This document shows positions 47,804 to 58,200 of a stretch of 64,000 nt of DNA, piece by piece. Each line of letters opens with the position of its first letter. Within the stretch, counting starts at the first letter, position 1. The stretch lies in contig JABSPR010000020.1 in assembly GCA_013214975.1 (NCBI GenBank), forward strand, positions 11,171 through 75,170, given 5' to 3'. The DNA is from Flavobacteriales bacterium (GTDB lineage Bacteria; Bacteroidota; Bacteroidia; DT-38). The notes below the pieces were generated by a model. It made no database searches and was not told the DNA's origin. It was given only the letters and a program-made list of their open reading frames with translations. The position numbers and the translations under genes are program-made.

Positions 47804-48709
47804 TTAGAAATAAAGAAGTCGGCCTTTCAAGCCATCCACCCTATTGTATTCGAGCGTTGGAAATGGAACTTTAATAAGGTTAACCACTTGAAATATTTTC
47901 TTGAGCCATTTTTTGTTTGTCGGTATTTTTGTGAAATCGACATCTAAGGAAATTAGAAACTGACGGTGTCTTTCTAAAGTTATGTAGTCTCCTTCATGAT
48001 AAAGTACCGGGTTATAGAATTCGTAGATCATACCATTTGCGCTATAGCCCAATGCCACATTTAGCCAAGACGGTATCTTTTTACTTTTAGTAATCTTACT
48101 CACGTTTGCCGACAACCAATAGGAGTGTGCATTATAATCGTAGAAGAACCTTTCTACTTGTGTTGTGCCTAAATAAGAAGAGTATTCAGGATAGATGCTT
48201 GGGGAATATGAGAATTTCATAAGTACAATTTGATCGTCCCATAAAGCTTCTTGAACTGTAAATAATAAGGAGCCAAAAGTATTTGCTGCCATGTCGTACC
48301 ATGAGAATCCCCAGTCTTCGTACATACCATCAAATATTTCTATAGGAGTTTGGAATAACAAACCGACGGGCCCACCAATAAGGAGTGCTTTCTTCTTACT
48401 CAGACCAGTTCTGCGTAACGCATTATATGCCAGATAGCTTTCCCTATATGCACTATATCCATGTCCCCATTTATCTATTTGTAAATAACCTTTCGAATCG
48501 TTGTAAAAGTGAAACGGTACTCGTTCATGATCGGTATACCAGATGTATCTTAGAAATGAAAGTCCAGCTGCATACGACACTACCTCGGTTCCAATTGTTC
48601 TATATAGTTTTTTCTTGTTTAGGCTATCTGGGTATGTCTCTGATATGCGTTGCGCATCACAATTAATTATAGCTAGTAGCAGAGAAAGACAAAGAATAAT
48701 AATTCTCAT
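47804..48709 (-). CDS. DUF2279 family protein
   Basis: About 301 residues with a signal peptide (MRIIILCLSLLLAIINCDAQ) and the DUF2279 core: DKWGHGYSAYRESYLAYNALRR, IGGPVGLLFQTPIEIFDGMYEDWGFSWYDMAAN and YPEYSSYLGTTQVERFFYDYNAHSYW. The motifs recall YfiM-type envelope proteins. I start at the ATG at 48709, where the signal peptide begins, instead of the upstream ATG at 48742. Function unknown. Confidence 0.82.
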   Translation of the reverse strand: MRIIILCLSLLLAIINCDAQRISETYPDSLNKKKLYRTIGTEVVSYAAGLSFLRYIWYTDHERVPFHFYNDSKGYLQIDKWGHGYSAYRESYLAYNALRRTGLSKKKALLIGGPVGLLFQTPIEIFDGMYEDWGFSWYDMAANTFGSLLFTVQEALWDDQIVLMKFSYSPSIYPEYSSYLGTTQVERFFYDYNAHSYWLSANVSKITKSKKIPSWLNVALGYSANGMIYEFYNPVLYHEGDYITLERHRQFLISLDVDFTKIPTNKKWLKKIFQVVNLIKVPFPTLEYNRVDGLKGRLLYF

Positions 48710-48777
48710 GAAATCAATGTGATTCTTATTTAAAATATTCACCCTCGTAACAAGGCGTTTTATTATTGGGTTGGTTT

Positions 48778-49638
48778 TTAACTAAAACCTGTTCTTCTCA
48801 TTGTTCCGGCATATTGAAAATATTTTCCCCCCTTAGTAGTTATATTATAGTCATGATCATAATGAAGCGGGTTCTGGTTTAATAGAACGCATAGTTGTTT
48901 AAATATACTCGGTAACTCATATTTAAATTCCTTTGGCGATTCAAAGAAATGTTCAATGCAGACAGGGAAAAATTCATGTTTAGTTGCCGCCCCATACTTT
49001 CGTAAAATGGAATCTCCATTAGCTTTAAGTATTTGATACTCTTTAGATGATACTGTGAAAAAATCTTTGATATTCTCCTTCATTTCATCACTCGCAAATT
49101 GATTGGTAAACTGACTCATAAAGGCGTGTGACATTTCATGCACCCCAAGGTTAATGTTGTCGTCTTCAACCTCGAAACCTTCTTTAATATGTTTCCATGA
49201 AAAAAAAATTGAAGTTTTGGCTGCGGTGGCACCTCTCATTTTACCTTTGTTAAAAGGAAGATTGAAAATACTTGGGTACACATGGATGTAGTCATATTGG
49301 AAAAAGTGATAATCATCCAATCCATAAGAGATCTGAATTGCAGCAGAGGATATTACAATTTTTACTAATTCATCAATTTTTAGACCTTCCTTACCGATGA
49401 ATTTCTTTTGCTTAATGAATACTAAGAGTCGGTTTAGGAATTTAGCCTTTCCTTTAAGTGAAAGTTTATTATAGTAGGTGTTGTATTGGCTTAATTGCTT
49501 GTCTAATTGCTTGTATTTACCTCGGCTAATATCATTCCCGTACAATATTCTATTGTAATAAAACTCCATGGTCGGAGATTTTAAGAAAAAGATCAATAGA
49601 ACAGAAAAAAAGAATCCGAAGAATAAAACTCCTGCCAT
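48778..49638 (-). CDS. MtfA-type zinc peptidase
   Basis: A 286-residue protein with an N-terminal membrane helix (about 2-19) and an MtfA-like peptidase domain. The zinc motif HEMSHA lies near residues 165-170, with a likely third ligand Glu in EFFPVCIEHFFESP near 232. In enterobacteria MtfA is a cytoplasmic peptidase linked to the sugar-uptake regulator Mlc; here the role is open and the N-terminal helix suggests membrane attachment. It is separated from the DUF2279 gene by 68 bases. Confidence 0.83.
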   Translation of the reverse strand: MAGVLFFGFFFSVLLIFFLKSPTMEFYYNRILYGNDISRGKYKQLDKQLSQYNTYYNKLSLKGKAKFLNRLLVFIKQKKFIGKEGLKIDELVKIVISSAAIQISYGLDDYHFFQYDYIHVYPSIFNLPFNKGKMRGATAAKTSIFFSWKHIKEGFEVEDDNINLGVHEMSHAFMSQFTNQFASDEMKENIKDFFTVSSKEYQILKANGDSILRKYGAATKHEFFPVCIEHFFESPKEFKYELPSIFKQLCVLLNQNPLHYDHDYNITTKGGKYFQYAGTMRRTGFS

Positions 49639-49834
49639 TATTTAAACGTAATTAAACTATTTCGATTCTCTAGTTTCCCTTAAATAACTGCAGCACTTTC
49701 TGAGTTTCATTTCTAGGTGTAACTAATTTGATATTTTAATACTTCTTAATTTGATGATTTGCTAATGTAGTAAAATGAAGTATCTGATAATGAGAGGATA
49801 TTATAACTTTTTCGATATGAATTTTATAAGTTAC

Positions 49835-50392
49835 TTATCTCTCATTAACATTTTCACCCAATTGGTAAAGCAAAATCACGTCAATCATAAAATGTGCAGC
49901 TATGGCAGATATCAATCCATAAGATTGATATAAATAACCGATTCCCGCAATTACGAAACAGGTATATATTCCATAAACGCAGAGTGGTTTGTTTTTAGGA
50001 TTGAGGTATCCGTGAATCGCAATAAAAATAATTGACGTTAGCCATATTCCTAATAGAGGTTGAACCTCTGCTCTAAATAGAATTTCTTCACCAAAGCCAG
50101 CGCAAAAGGAGATGAAAAGTATTTCGGGGATAGAGAGGTTAAATTGTTGGATGAGGTTGGAGAAGAAAGTACGAACATCATTCAAGTAATTAATTTGAAT
50201 TATCTGCCAAGCTACTATCGAGGTCACTAGTCCGTATGACAAGCCAATCCCAAGCTCTAAAAACCAAGGTGAATCGGAATTGAAAATAGAGGTGATATCT
50301 TTTTCTTGAAAGAAATAGAGCAGTGGCCAGCCTAAAAGAGGAAACACAATAAGGGTAACGATGCCAAGTAAAAAGAATGATTTACGCGTCAT
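49835..50392 (-). CDS. CPBP-family intramembrane protease
   Basis: A 185-residue membrane protein with about five helices. The catalytic motif GFGEEILFRAEVQP (Glu-Glu-x3-Arg) lies near residue 97, followed by the His of FIAIHGYLNP near 124 and the His of AAHFMIDVIL near 168. CPBP (Rce1-like) proteases cut substrates within the membrane. Its start overlaps the end of the EamA gene by 11 bases. Confidence 0.87.
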   Translation of the reverse strand: MTRKSFFLLGIVTLIVFPLLGWPLLYFFQEKDITSIFNSDSPWFLELGIGLSYGLVTSIVAWQIIQINYLNDVRTFFSNLIQQFNLSIPEILFISFCAGFGEEILFRAEVQPLLGIWLTSIIFIAIHGYLNPKNKPLCVYGIYTCFVIAGIGYLYQSYGLISAIAAHFMIDVILLYQLGENVNER

Positions 50393-51245
50393 CTTGTTCG
50401 ACTATCTTAGTTTTAATTGGTCTTTTGTAAATGCTATTCATAACAATGCCGCCAACAACAAGTGCCATTCCAAATAGAACCATAGGACTTAAAGCCTCAT
50501 CGAATATATAGTATCCGAATATTATTGGGTAAACAATTCCGAAGTTGCTAACGGGTACAATTTTTGAAACTTCTTCCAGTTGGTAAGCTCTAGTCATAAA
50601 TACTTGCCCACCGTGTGCTGCTAATGCAAGTAGAACGAGATACATTAGATCAGATAAGTTTAGTGGCATCCAATCAAAAAGAGCAATGGTACCAACTACC
50701 GGAATAGAGGCTAAAGGGAAATAAAATACAATGACATCTGGGTGCTCCGAGTCTTTGAGCTTTCTAATTATATTATAAACAAAACCTCCAGCTAAGGCCG
50801 AACAAATACCAGTAAGTAGCATGATAAAACTAATTTCATGATCGAATCCTTTAATGAGAACAATGCCTATAAATGCGATTAGAAAGAATAGCCATTGTAT
50901 TGGTGCCACTTTTTCTTTTACAAAGAATATTGCGATGATTACCGCAAAAATGGGAGAGAGGTGATACAAGGTGGAGGCTGTTGCTAAAGAAACTTCTTTA
51001 ATTGTAATAAAGAATAAAATGAGAGCAGTGGCACCGATTAAACCTCTTGCAATTAAAAGAATCTTGTTGTTACCCCATGGATTTACGCCTTGTGCCTTAA
51101 GAGTTATTCCGCTGAATATTAGAGCGAATACCATGCGCATAAAAACGATTTGAAAAACAGGAATATGTGGAATGCTTTTTACAAAAACGCCCATTAGCCC
51201 AAAAGAGAGGCTTGCTATTAATATGTAAAACATTCCTCTAGTCAT
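50382..51245 (-). CDS. EamA/DMT family transporter
   Basis: About 287 residues with ten membrane helices arranged as two EamA repeats (about 5-130 and 145-275), the plan of drug/metabolite exporters; no substrate can be assigned. I use the ATG at 51245 (MTRGMFYILIASLSFG). The longer frame starting at 51263 begins with a TTG that lies inside a TATCTTTG promoter element, so it is not translated. The downstream CPBP gene overlaps by 11 bases. Confidence 0.87.
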   Translation of the reverse strand: MTRGMFYILIASLSFGLMGVFVKSIPHIPVFQIVFMRMVFALIFSGITLKAQGVNPWGNNKILLIARGLIGATALILFFITIKEVSLATASTLYHLSPIFAVIIAIFFVKEKVAPIQWLFFLIAFIGIVLIKGFDHEISFIMLLTGICSALAGGFVYNIIRKLKDSEHPDVIVFYFPLASIPVVGTIALFDWMPLNLSDLMYLVLLALAAHGGQVFMTRAYQLEEVSKIVPVSNFGIVYPIIFGYYIFDEALSPMVLFGMALVVGGIVMNSIYKRPIKTKIVEQDDA

Positions 51246-51260
51246 GGAAATTAATTTTCG

Positions 51261-51268
51261 CAAAGATA
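51261..51268 (-). promoter_or_regulatory. Candidate -7 element for the EamA-CPBP pair
   Basis: On the minus strand TATCTTTG lies 15 bases before the ATG at 51245. The -33 half is not clear. Confidence 0.5.
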
Positions 51269-51302
51269 GCGAACTTGAGAAGGCTGGAAGGGGATAAGAG
51301 TC

Positions 51303-53372
51303 TTAGTTTTTAGTTGGCATTTCTACATCCGACCACAGCTCTTCTTCTGTGAGGGTGTCAACAACTCGGAATTCACTACGCCGATTTAGTTTACGTCCTT
51401 CTGGGTTGTCTGTACCATCGGCGTTTGTGTTTAGTGCGATAGGGTTAGATTCCCCATAGCCTTGTGCCGTAATTCGGTCTTTGTTTATTCCTTTATTTGT
51501 GAGGTGTTTTACCACGCTTTCCGCTCGTTGTTGAGAGATTTTTATGTTTAATTCATTCGACCCCTTACTATCTGTATGAGACATAACTTCTAATACTAAC
51601 TGAGGGTTTTCTTTCAGCATAACAAGCAAACCACTATTTATACTCTGCTTAACCGCTTCCGATAGATTTGTCTTTCCAAATTCAAAGTGTATGCTCTCTA
51701 ATGCAATAGGGTCTTTTGGAATTACCTTCATGATTATTTCTGCAAGCACCGTATCCGATTTGAGTAATTCCAAAGTGGAAATTTCAGTAAACGAGTTGAA
51801 GTATCCATCTTTCTTTGCCTCTAGAATATATTTTTGTTTTGGTTTTAGATAGAGCGTAAATGATCCATTTATGATTTTAGTTTTTTCTAGTAAACTCTTC
51901 TCTCCGTTTTCATCTACTATGTATAAGTCAAGTTCACTATCCCCATCTACTAATTGCCCTATTCCATCTCCTTCATTTAGTAGTTTTCCAAGAATCACAC
52001 GATCAACAAATTTCAATGCGGTTATTTCGTAGAGATCGTCGCAGCATGTCTCGTTATAGAGGGATTGACCACCTTTTCTGTTCGAAACGATATATCCATT
52101 CCTATCGTTAGGATTAAGTATGAAATCCAAGTCGTCTGCCCTGGAGTTGGCGGGGATACCAATGTTAGTAGCAGGTACCCATCTGCTTTTTTCACCAACT
52201 GTAGAAAAAACATCCAAACCACCAAAGTTTGGACGACCGTTAGAACTGAAATATAATGTTCGCGTGTCTTCGTCGAAATATGGTGTCATTTCTGTTCCTC
52301 CCGTATTGATTTTACTACCTGCGTTTTTGGGGTTTCGATAGTGTTTTTTCTTGGGGTGATACTCGGTATACCAAATATCTGTTCGGCCCTTTCCTCCCGG
52401 ACGGTCGGAGACGAAATAGATTAACTCATGCCCCTTTTTCGAATCTCTTGCAACGGTAGGATGGGAGGTGGAAAATCCTTTTAGATTTATTTGATCGTTA
52501 AATGCAATAGGCGTGGACCAACCTGTATCTGTAATAGAAGTGTAATATAGTTTGCAGATATTTTTAAACTGTCGGTTCTCATTACATTGCGTGAAATAGA
52601 ATTTGGTACTGTCGAACGAGAATGTTCCATTGGCAACTTCTGTGGAGTCGGAGTTGAAAGGGCCTTCCCATTCCCCATCAAATACCCATCTGTTTTCCTC
52701 GTTTTTATGAGCCTTGTATAATTTCCTCGTAGGGAGGTTTATTGTATCCAGTTGGTCTTTATTGTAATATTTCGGACTGTCTTCTTTCAAAGAACCATAT
52801 ACCAATATTCGATTAGATAAAGGTATTGGCGAAAAATCGATGTGTGGGTTATTGATCGTTGGAGGAAGATGCCTGATGTCGTATTTTATAGAAGTATCGG
52901 GGAAGTTTAAAGCCATTTCACAACCTAGCAGCTCGGCTTTTCCTAGCTTTTTTAGGGATAGGTCTTTTGCTAGTTTGGCCAGCTTTTTAAATTTAAATAA
53001 TGTTACTTGGGCTTCTTCGTATTTTCCGTTTGATTTTTGCATTGTGCCTAAATAAAATACGGTTTCCGGATGCTTCTCCAATACTTTGTCTTTTACCAAT
53101 AAGTATTCCTGTTCTGCTCTAATGTAGTTCTTTGTGTGTCTGTATAATTCGGCTAATTCAAAATGATACTTTGATTCGGCAGGCTTTAATTCTACGAGTT
53201 TTTCGTAGTATGCTAAGGCAATGAGTATACTTCCTTCTCTCTTGGCTTGATTGGCCAGTTTAACCAAACGTGAAGATTTTTCTTCTAAGACTTTAAAATT
53301 ATCGGTTTGACCGTATCCGTTTAAAATGGATAAGATTAATAATGTGGATATAATTATTACTCTAGCTATCAT
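51303..53372 (-). CDS. TPR/PD40/OmpA-family protein of the surface-display cluster
   Basis: About 689 residues: signal peptide ending GYGQ, TPR-like helices (about 20-130), PD40 propeller repeats (about 160-430; FSFDSTKFYFTQC, FVSDRPGGKGRTDIWY, LYFSSNGRPNFGGLDVF), a beta-sandwich (about 445-540), and the OmpA domain with SHTDSKGSNELNIKISQQRAE and GYGESNPIAL (about 560-680). It should anchor to peptidoglycan. The ATG at 53372 overlaps the stop of the PorP/SprF gene by one base (TAATG), so the two are translationally coupled. It resembles the protein at 8073-10085. Confidence 0.87.
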   Translation of the reverse strand: MIARVIIISTLLILSILNGYGQTDNFKVLEEKSSRLVKLANQAKREGSILIALAYYEKLVELKPAESKYHFELAELYRHTKNYIRAEQEYLLVKDKVLEKHPETVFYLGTMQKSNGKYEEAQVTLFKFKKLAKLAKDLSLKKLGKAELLGCEMALNFPDTSIKYDIRHLPPTINNPHIDFSPIPLSNRILVYGSLKEDSPKYYNKDQLDTINLPTRKLYKAHKNEENRWVFDGEWEGPFNSDSTEVANGTFSFDSTKFYFTQCNENRQFKNICKLYYTSITDTGWSTPIAFNDQINLKGFSTSHPTVARDSKKGHELIYFVSDRPGGKGRTDIWYTEYHPKKKHYRNPKNAGSKINTGGTEMTPYFDEDTRTLYFSSNGRPNFGGLDVFSTVGEKSRWVPATNIGIPANSRADDLDFILNPNDRNGYIVSNRKGGQSLYNETCCDDLYEITALKFVDRVILGKLLNEGDGIGQLVDGDSELDLYIVDENGEKSLLEKTKIINGSFTLYLKPKQKYILEAKKDGYFNSFTEISTLELLKSDTVLAEIIMKVIPKDPIALESIHFEFGKTNLSEAVKQSINSGLLVMLKENPQLVLEVMSHTDSKGSNELNIKISQQRAESVVKHLTNKGINKDRITAQGYGESNPIALNTNADGTDNPEGRKLNRRSEFRVVDTLTEEELWSDVEMPTKN

Positions 53373-54388
53373 TAGAATCGGGTACACGGTAAAACAACAA
53401 TTTCATTTTTCGTGCTCGGTGAAGTAAAGATTAAAGAAAATTCTATCGCTCCTTTTCTAGAGTCTACACCACTTAAGTCGGAAATATTGTAGTCGTAACT
53501 TAATCCGAAATCGAAATTTCCATAAGTAACACCAAAAACAGGTACGAAAGAATCAAGGTTTCTACTTACACCATGTCTGTAGTATAAACCTGTATACACC
53601 CAAGGTATAAATTGAAGTAATGATCGGAACATTACATTACCTCCAAGGATTATTTCATTGGCTCCAGCTGTCCATGCAACCAGTATTTTTGGTTCAAGTC
53701 GTAGGGTAGACGTTATGTCGTATTGAACAAAAGTATGTAGTACCTTTTTTGTTCTGAGTTTTTCAGTGAAAGATTGGAAATGCGTGTCTTTTGGTCGGTT
53801 AAAATGATTCAAAGCAAACCCGCTTTCTATATTAAATCGGTTGTATTCTCTCTTCCAGACGAGTCCAGTATTCATATCGAAATAAGAAGATGAATTGTTT
53901 AGTCCTGTTTCATTATTAGGTAGTCCTGTATCAAAAGCATCAGGATAATAAACCCATTGATTAGGAAACGTAAAATCATCGAAACTTGCTTTCCTGAAAA
54001 CGGGGCCGAATTGGAGGCCAAGACGAAATATATTTCCTCTGAACTCTGTGGAGTACGAGCTTGAGAATAATATTTTATTTCCTGAGATGTTTAAATCTGC
54101 GTATTTGTCTTGCGTTACTATAAAACCTAGATCAAGTTTTTCTGCAAGAATATATATAGGTTTTTCAAAGCCGATCATATAACTTCCAATAGACTCCTCG
54201 CCAAGTGTAACTTGTTTCCATTGTTCTCTGTAATTCGCAGAGGCTCTAAAATCTCCTTCGTAGTTACCTGTAGAGGCAGGATTCAGAAGAATATCTTGCG
54301 CGTAAAACTGAGAAAGGTGAATGTCCTGACTTTTGGCCGTTAGGATAACAGTACATAATGAAAGTATAAGGAGATATTTTCTTTTCAT
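53372..54388 (-). CDS. PorP/SprF family outer-membrane protein of the surface-display cluster
   Basis: A 338-residue protein with a signal peptide ending AKSQ, then the family opening IHLSQFYAQDILLNPASTGNY and RASANYREQWKQV, and beta-barrel strands ending in GLSYDYNISDLSGV and a short tail. In Flavobacterium, SprF-like proteins are needed for surface export of SprB-like adhesins with type B domains. Here the OmpA gene follows by a one-base overlap and a PKD adhesin lies divergent two genes away, which fits such a pairing. Confidence 0.88.
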   Translation of the reverse strand: MKRKYLLILSLCTVILTAKSQDIHLSQFYAQDILLNPASTGNYEGDFRASANYREQWKQVTLGEESIGSYMIGFEKPIYILAEKLDLGFIVTQDKYADLNISGNKILFSSSYSTEFRGNIFRLGLQFGPVFRKASFDDFTFPNQWVYYPDAFDTGLPNNETGLNNSSSYFDMNTGLVWKREYNRFNIESGFALNHFNRPKDTHFQSFTEKLRTKKVLHTFVQYDITSTLRLEPKILVAWTAGANEIILGGNVMFRSLLQFIPWVYTGLYYRHGVSRNLDSFVPVFGVTYGNFDFGLSYDYNISDLSGVDSRKGAIEFSLIFTSPSTKNEIVVLPCTRF

Positions 54389-54402
54389 TTAGTATTTCCT
54401 TT

Positions 54403-55146
54403 TTACCAGAAGGTAGAGGAGGAGGCCGAGTTTGCCATTTTAGTGTATTGGTCGTCTGTGAATATTTGAGGTAAGCATACGTTAAAGAACGACATGATGT
54501 TATTTATTTGAGGAGAGTAAAACGCTCCTGAAAGATTTTTTTGAACCGTATCGATATATACACAGCTATCGACATAGTTTGAGAAGTTATCACCAAAAGA
54601 GAAAATATCTGCAGGTGTATCGCAAATCGAATCTCCAGTAATTAGGCAATTACTGCCATCTACCAATTCATTTCCGTTACCAGCAAATGTATGACTTAGG
54701 CCGAAAAATAAACCGATCCCTGCTGCTAGCGAATTATATTCCGTTATAACAACGCTGTTATTGTTAGCTAGCGCTGAAGCAGAGGATGGGTTAGAAATAG
54801 AAGATGCGAAGTAGACGTTTATTACTTCATCTCTATTGTATATGGTTTGAATTTCCTCAAATTCATCTGTTGGATCGAAAGTTGAATAATTATGATTCTC
54901 AATTAAATTTGATTCACATATTTCGAATGAAATACATATCGGCTCGAATAATTGATTTAGGTCATCTATACTAGTAGCTATAAGCGCCGGACTAAAGGGG
55001 TATTGTCCATTGTCTGAAATAACATGTGTGACCAGCGTAAATGTCTTGTTTACACAAGGTAACCTGTCTTGAGCACTAACCAAGGTAATGCTTAAAAGGA
55101 TTATTGAAATGAATGAGATTAAAGCGTTGATTATCAGGCTCATCAA
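54403..55146 (-). CDS. Secreted pappalysin (M43)-like protein lacking the zinc-protease motif
   Basis: A 247-residue protein with a signal peptide ending VSAQ. The middle follows the M43 cytophagalysin pattern: a segment ending GLSHTFAG, then a Glu-Leu-Val and GDSICDTPADIFSF, where the active families read HEIGHxxGLxHTF...GDxICDTPAD. At the site of HExxH this protein reads AGIGL, so both first His ligands and the catalytic Glu are missing; only the third His (SHTF) remains. It is therefore probably a pseudo-protease used for binding. It lies 14 bases before the PorP/SprF gene, divergent from the PKD adhesin. Confidence 0.72.
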   Translation of the reverse strand: MMSLIINALISFISIILLSITLVSAQDRLPCVNKTFTLVTHVISDNGQYPFSPALIATSIDDLNQLFEPICISFEICESNLIENHNYSTFDPTDEFEEIQTIYNRDEVINVYFASSISNPSSASALANNNSVVITEYNSLAAGIGLFFGLSHTFAGNGNELVDGSNCLITGDSICDTPADIFSFGDNFSNYVDSCVYIDTVQKNLSGAFYSPQINNIMSFFNVCLPQIFTDDQYTKMANSASSSTFW

Positions 55147-55247
55147 ATACTTGGTTTATTACGAAAGTACGATTAATTACATATTTTTATACGCATAAGT
55201 CCTGAACCTAGATACGATAACTTCGTACAAAATATCAAATTATAAAT

Positions 55248-55255
55248 AGATTTGC
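55248..55255 (+). promoter_or_regulatory. Candidate -7 element for the PKD adhesin
   Basis: TAGATTTG matches TAnnTTTG and lies eight bases before the TTG start at 55264. No clear -33 half at 19 bases. Confidence 0.42.
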
Positions 55256-55263
55256 TTTAGAAA

Positions 55264-58200
55264 TTGAAAAGGTTATTAGCTGTATTTTTTCTCGTTAATA
55301 TTTCAATCTTGGTATTGGGTCAAGTGCCATCTGTTTCAGATACAATTGGCTGTACGCCATTTACTGTAGATTTTAACGACGCCTCTTGCGAACAGTTGTT
55401 TTGGGACTTTGACGATGGCGCTTCTGCATTTGACAATTGCACACCTTCTCATATTTTTTTGAACAGCACAAATGCAGTTTTGAACTATACTGTAGAATAT
55501 AGAAAAACGGAAACTGGACCGGTTGAGGGATCGTTTGAGATAGCCGTTTACCCCGAAACACAACTTAGTATTTCTGCTAGTGATAGCGCTGGATGTACCT
55601 ATGAACCTGTTGTTTTTTGCGATGTTTCAGACAATTCGGTTTTTCCTCCTGCAATGACAATTCTGGAAAGGAGCTGGACGTATGGGGATGGTTCTGGCTC
55701 ATCAACTGTTAATCAATGTGCTAATACAAAACAATATCTACAGGCTGGAAGTTTTGATGTGTCTTTGGCAATAACTACGAATATTCCATCTTGTGATGTA
55801 ACACAACTTTTTGGTGATTTTATCACTTTCGTGACTAAGCCTTCTCCAATTTCGCTTAGCAGTCTTACTTATAGCTCTTGTGATACATTTTATGAGCAGA
55901 CTATCAATGTGGTAAATCCTAACCCAGATTTAATATATACATGGCTTCTTCCTTTTGATAGTATAGTAAATGGGATTTCACAAGATATATTCATTGATAC
56001 TACTGGTAGTCATATCCTTTTCGTTTACTCAACAGATACTCTAGATTGTAAATCACATAGTGGTTATAAGATAATTACTATTGGGACACCAGTAGTAGAT
56101 TTTATTATTGATGATACCCTATGCATCAATGTTGAATATACAATAGCAGATAGTTCAACGGGTAATTTGCAAAACTGGGATTATGGTTTTTCAGGGAATT
56201 TTGTTGAGTTTTCTGATTCGATTAAAGATCTACATCCGATCGTTTTTTACGATACCGCTGGGGTCAATTTTATAGAACTAATAACATACAATGGTCCGTG
56301 TTCCGATACATTAATAACAGAGGTTTACGTGGAGGAGCCAGTTGTGAGCTATACATCATCACCGGATTACACATGTTCTTCTTCAACTACGGCAACTTAT
56401 GTAGCCACGTCCAATGTTCCGGTTAATTCGTGGATTTGGCATTTTGGGGATGCTGGTTTTGATTTTGTTCAAAACCCCACGCATGTGTTTAGTACATATT
56501 CTGACCAATACAATATGACATCTGATTATTCTCATATAGATACCGTAAAGATAGTTAGTCAAGCAGGTTGCCCAGCTTTCTTTGCAGACCAGGATACTAT
56601 TGCGGTACCTAAATCACGATTGTATTACGATAAGAATAATGGTTGTGTACCGCTAACAGTTAATTTTTCAGATTACAGTAATTCATTAGATTCAATTGTT
56701 CAATGGAAATGGGTTTACGATGATGGGAATGAATTAGTAGCGTTAACAGGAAATGGGGTAAGCCATACATACGTAGATACCGGTACCTATAATCCTTACT
56801 TGGTAATTAATACTGTCTCTGGCTGTTCAGATACTTCTTTCCTAATGGAGGTACAAGTAGGGGATGTTCGAGTGTTGGATTTTACAATATTAGGAAGCCC
56901 AGCCTGCCCAGGTGATGTGGTCACTTATACGAACACAACGATTGATCAATCTAATGTAGATGCATGGCGTTTCTCTTCAGATGATAGTAGGTTGTTTCAT
57001 TGTTATGGGGACGATGCACCATCATGGACCCATGTAACAGATACAGGGGCTTTTTCTGTTACGTTGGAAGCCGAATTTAATGGATGTTATTCATCCGTTA
57101 CACAGGTCGATGCTGTTCAGGTCGATGGAGTGATTGCAGATATTCAATACCAGATGAACTGTGATACTCCTATGGATGTCTCTTTTGTAAATAATAGTCA
57201 AGGAGAAACAAGTATTAGCTGGGACTTTGGAGATGGTACAGTTGGTATGTTAGATACAGAAATACATACCTATGCGGTGGAGGGAGATTATATTGTTGTG
57301 CTTGAAGCATTTAATCCAGCTTCCAGTTGTGGCTCCACAAAAGACACTGTTTATATTTCAATAAGAGATAGTATCCGGGCAGATATTACTATTACAACTA
57401 TGGGGCAAATTCAAGATTCCATTATTTGTAAAGGAGTTGATTATGAGTTTAATGCCACGGCTTCTTCAGATGTAACTAATTATCCATACCGGGGATATCA
57501 ATGGCTTTTTAGTGATCCCGCAATGCGACCAATCGTAACAGGCGATAGTATATTTTCTTTTGGACTTTTAAATGGAGGAGATCAAATAGTTTATTTGGTT
57601 GTAGAAGATGATAATGGGTGTACAGATACTGCCTCGTTTCCAGTTTTTGTAAACGATATTGGTAGTTCATTTACAATATCAGACCCTGATAATAGAGTAT
57701 GTTATCCCGATTCTATTGATTTCACAGTTAACGGGTATAATCCAATATCACAAGCAACACAGTTTTGGAGTTTTGGCGATGGAACTACGAGTAACGATAT
57801 AAATCCTAAACATGGTTATGATGGGTTAGCTGCAGATACTGTGGTTGTTGTTTTGGAAGTAACAGATACCATAGGATGTGTCGTAATATCAACGGATTCA
57901 ATATTTAGATATGATATCAGTTCAACTATAACCGTTGTAAATGATGAAGATGAAATATGTGTTGGGCAAACTGTAAGCTTTACTGCTGATGACTTTACGC
58001 TAGAAGGATCTAACCTATCGTTTGAGTGGGATTTTAAAAATGGGAGTGCGATAGACAATGCACAGAATCCAAGTTTTGAATTTGATCAAGTATTGCACGA
58101 CTCCATTACTCTGGTTTTTACTGAGCTAAATTCCGGTTGTAAGGATTCTATAAAACACTATATGTCTGTTGATGCAACTCCTACATCTTGGTTTTATTCG

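Noticed and set aside
51246..51263. TTG start for the EamA transporter at 51263
   Set aside because: The TTG is part of a TATCTTTG promoter element; the ATG at 51245 gives a typical N-terminus.
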